Shown in pieces: positions 61,882 through 64,000 of a stretch of 64,000 bases of DNA. The stretch lies in contig NZ_JBDKWZ010000002.1 in NCBI RefSeq assembly GCF_039710355.1, positions 372,001 through 436,000 on the forward strand, read 5' to 3'. Both the position numbers and the translations under genes were made by a program. Position 1 is the first letter of the stretch, and each line of letters opens with the position of its first letter. Below the pieces are notes generated by a model. It had not been told where the DNA came from. It saw only the letters and a list, made by a program, of their open reading frames with translations, and made no database searches. This DNA comes from Rapidithrix thailandica. Its GTDB lineage: Bacteria; Bacteroidota; Bacteroidia; Cytophagales; Flammeovirgaceae.

Positions 61882-62781
61882 TTAGGCATACATGCGGTTC
61901 ATTTGCTCTTTCTTCATCTGAACCAGGGTAGCATGAAGTACTTCCGTAGAATACCCATGTAGCAACAAACGGAATCCGGCCCTCAGTGTCGTCAAAGGGA
62001 TCATAGGATGTTTGTTATTCAAGGCTACCAATTTTTCAGGGGCATTGATAATGGTGGCAGTGTATATGCCAATCACTTCATCGAACTGAAGGGAATTGGA
62101 TGCCCTCCAAAAATCATTGTCCGTCAAAAAGAGTTGATAGACAGGTGTGAAAATTTCGATGGCTGTAGCCAAGTCCAAAAAATTCATCCATTTTCTCCGA
62201 AAGTCCGGATACGTGATTTCCTCCAGGCTAATGGCCGAAAAGTCAGGCTGTTCGACCTTTTCCACTTTTAGTCCTTGCTCTTTGATGGCTTTGTTTAGGC
62301 GAATTACAAAATTGAACAAGTTTAAATCGTGATCCAGAAAAAGATTGTCTTTCACAGCATGCAAATCCTTAGGTTTCAAAGGATTCATTGCCAGTTCCTG
62401 CGCACCGTCAACATTATCTTTTACAAATTGCAAGATTTCCGAACCTAAAGTAAAATGCCGTAAAATCAAATAGTTGGCTTCCGGGGTAATCCAGTATTTC
62501 ATACCCCAATATAAAAACCGGTGCAATAACTTAGGCGAACTCCACCGTCTGGGTGTAAACACCTTCAACAACTGGATCAGCATAATCGACAATCGGGCCG
62601 TTACCCGCACGATTGGCAACAGAAACTGCCGTGTACCCAAGCCAGAATCATACAAAAAAGCGGCTTTGGCCTGTTCGTTAAAAGGAACACTCCGGTCAAA
62701 GTACAAAGCTTGCCAGGGACTTGGGTCCTTGGGATCGTGTGCCAGCTTTTCGAAGTACTCAATTTTATCCTTAAAATCCAT
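61882..62781 (-). CDS. Conserved-looking protein of unknown function, partner of the ketosynthase
   Basis: 299 residues, predicted soluble and mostly helical with one amphipathic/hydrophobic stretch (ARLSIMLIQLLKVFTP). It opens with a strongly acidic/aromatic block (DPKDPSPWQALYFDRSVPFNEQ) and has YWITPEANYLILRHF and ELAMNPLKPKDLHAVKDNLFLDHD. No catalytic motif I recognise. It is 1 nt downstream of the ketosynthase-fusion gene, so the two are co-translated and probably work together in a fatty-acid or polyketide-like pathway. Confidence 0.8.
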   Translation of the reverse strand: MDFKDKIEYFEKLAHDPKDPSPWQALYFDRSVPFNEQAKAAFLYDSGLGTRQFLLPIVRVTARLSIMLIQLLKVFTPRRWSSPKLLHRFLYWGMKYWITPEANYLILRHFTLGSEILQFVKDNVDGAQELAMNPLKPKDLHAVKDNLFLDHDLNLFNFVIRLNKAIKEQGLKVEKVEQPDFSAISLEEITYPDFRRKWMNFLDLATAIEIFTPVYQLFLTDNDFWRASNSLQFDEVIGIYTATIINAPEKLVALNNKHPMIPLTTLRAGFRLLLHGYSTEVLHATLVQMKKEQMNRMYA

Positions 62782-62782
62782 A

Positions 62783-64000
62783 TTAATAGTTTCCTAATTC
62801 ACTCAATTGCAAGGTATATAATCTCGCCACGGTTTTGGCTGTTTTTACCACTCTTTTGGCTACCTCCATGGTCAACAATTCCGAGTCAACGGCTTTCTCA
62901 AAACGTTCAAAATGATTGTCATTGGCATCACTGCTTTCATGATAGATCAGAAAGGACACCTGATTGTCATCCAACTGCAATTGTTCTTTAATGGCCCTTC
63001 CCCACTTTCCAGCCAGGCGGTTACCCAGCCCTTCAATGATAAACATACCACCCAAGAGGTCAAACGGATTAGGAAGGCTGGCCCGGTAAAACATATATGC
63101 ACTCAATGCCTCACTTCCTATATTTTTCTCACCGTTGTACAAATCTTCTTTTTCACCTCCTAAATTAATATAGTTCTTCTCCAGAATCTGGTAGTCTCTG
63201 TGTTCGTCCCGGGAATGGGAAATAAAGGAAGAACGCACATCAAAAAATTCCATACTCACATTCGATGCCGCCCTCGCAATCCATTGGGAGCCGTCAATAA
63301 CTTGTTGACGCAAATTAAGTAAAAGCAGCTTATAATCGTCCACAGGCAACACTCCCCGGTTGATTTTGTCGACAATGGGCACTTTGTTCAGACCGGTTTC
63401 AAAATCCACCCACACTTTGGTCAACTCTCTCACCAACCACTCTTGCACTTGCCCTCCTGAAGCGCGGATTTCGGGAGGATTCACTTCGGTAAAGTAGGTT
63501 TTTTGCATTGGCCTAACCGCTTTATTTTTCACTACCTCCAACAACATAAAGGTAGTCAGGAAGCGACCGCTTTCCGGCACCATACACAGCACCTGTTCTC
63601 CATGTTTTAATTCTTTTTCATTCAACAGTTCTTCGAGCATAATATAAATCGAGGCGGAACCGGTATTGCCTTTTTCATAGAGGTTGGTAAACCACTTCTC
63701 CTCCGGGATCATTGCCCCTCCTTTCTCCAGCAAATCGAGAATGGGTTGTTTAAAATAATGAGAGGAATAATGACATAAAAAATGATCGATGCAGCCGGGC
63801 CGGACTTTGTTTTCATCTATTAATTCAAAGAAACGCTGTACCCCTAACTTCACAATATTATCGACCAACTTGATATCTTGTTTTAAATTGATAGCTCCAT
63901 CGTGATCGGCTTCCGAAAAATCCGAATAATCCAACCAAGATTTTGATGCCCCTTCTTTGGACTTGTTTACACCCGCATACATACACACATCAAACAAATG
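62783..64000 (-). CDS. Ketosynthase III C-terminal half fused to a haem-oxygenase-like diiron domain, 5' end outside window
   Basis: The frame is open to the right edge, so the N-terminus with the catalytic Cys is missing. The KAS-III C-terminal domain shows the catalytic His in IDHFLCHYSSHYF and Asn in LYEKGNTGSASIYIMLEEL. After a linker (~residue 180), the rest (~220 residues) looks like a TENA/haem-oxygenase-like diiron oxidase. Helices carry DEHRDYQILEKNY and, near the end, YHESSDANDNHFE, which resemble the His/Glu/Asp iron ligands of that superfamily. DarB/StlD-type ketosynthases in dialkylresorcinol or flexirubin pathways are known relatives of such KAS-III proteins, but the fused oxidase is unusual. 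Confidence 0.82.
   Translation of the reverse strand, partial: HLFDVCMYAGVNKSKEGASKSWLDYSDFSEADHDGAINLKQDIKLVDNIVKLGVQRFFELIDENKVRPGCIDHFLCHYSSHYFKQPILDLLEKGGAMIPEEKWFTNLYEKGNTGSASIYIMLEELLNEKELKHGEQVLCMVPESGRFLTTFMLLEVVKNKAVRPMQKTYFTEVNPPEIRASGGQVQEWLVRELTKVWVDFETGLNKVPIVDKINRGVLPVDDYKLLLLNLRQQVIDGSQWIARAASNVSMEFFDVRSSFISHSRDEHRDYQILEKNYINLGGEKEDLYNGEKNIGSEALSAYMFYRASLPNPFDLLGGMFIIEGLGNRLAGKWGRAIKEQLQLDDNQVSFLIYHESSDANDNHFERFEKAVDSELLTMEVAKRVVKTAKTVARLYTLQLSELGNY

Noticed and set aside
1..64000. tRNA, rRNA and riboswitch search by eye
   Set aside because: No cloverleaf with T-loop GGTTCRA signature, no rRNA-like conserved stretch and no convincing riboswitch core was found.

Overview
The window comes from a member of the phylum Bacteroidota. 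Evidence is a SusC/SusD pair, surface proteins with type IX secretion system (T9SS) C-terminal domains of both type A and type B, a PorP/SprF-like outer-membrane protein, ROK and AraC regulators, and weak Shine-Dalgarno sites. The type-B cargo/PorP pairing fits the Cytophagia/Flavobacteriia side of the phylum; I cannot name a genus. No rRNA, tRNA, CRISPR array or complete transposase gene was seen.

Layout. (1) 1-3.7 kb: two T9SS-exported proteins, one a subtilisin-like protease. (2) 4.2-11.9 kb: a heavy-metal efflux operon (two-component system, outer-membrane factor, adaptor lipoprotein, RND pump), all on the minus strand. (3) 12.1-14.2 kb: an SDR oxidoreductase with a twin-arginine-like leader and an AraC regulator. 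(4) 14.3-19.1 kb: an AT-rich accessory island of small minus-strand genes of unknown function. They are separated by palindromic sites resembling integron attC sites and by two degenerate copies of one decayed gene, and the island is bordered by a ~64-bp direct repeat and a MITE-like element. (5) 19.1-40.2 kb: a polysaccharide-utilisation locus (PUL) of thirteen minus-strand genes (FAD oxidoreductase, SusC, SusD, DUF5018-like lipoprotein, two GHL10-like lipoproteins, DUF5009-like membrane acyltransferase, sodium:solute symporter, two SGNH esterases, DUF4434-like protein, N-acylglucosamine 2-epimerase, alpha/beta hydrolase) with a divergent ROK repressor. The gene set suggests import and processing of an acylated N-acetylamino-sugar glycan. 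(6) 41.2-45.3 kb: luciferase-like monooxygenase, methyltransferase, and a GAF histidine kinase with a single-domain response regulator.

(7) 46.0-54.2 kb is the best candidate for an undescribed system. Six tightly packed plus-strand genes encode an acidic-then-cationic glycine-zipper protein, an HEVGH zinc-metalloprotease-like protein, a 644-residue unknown, a divergent PLP enzyme of the oxoamine-synthase fold, a V8/trypsin-like serine protease and an amidohydrolase. They converge on a sigma-54 activator with an altered GAFTGA loop. A processing or maturation pathway for the glycine-zipper protein is the most economical reading, but it is inference.

(8) 54.8-60.5 kb: a 1330-residue adhesin-like T9SS type-B protein (TSP3, C-type lectin and cadherin-like repeats) with its partner PorP/SprF-OmpA fusion. 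(9) 60.6-64 kb: HAD hydrolase, Dabb-domain lipoprotein, and the 3' end of an operon encoding a ketosynthase III fused to a haem-oxygenase-like diiron domain plus a protein of unknown function.

A family of short repeats ending in TTAGAGCATGTTTAAA occurs at least four times between genes (4.1, 14.35, 18.9-19.1 and 43.4 kb) and links otherwise unrelated regions.
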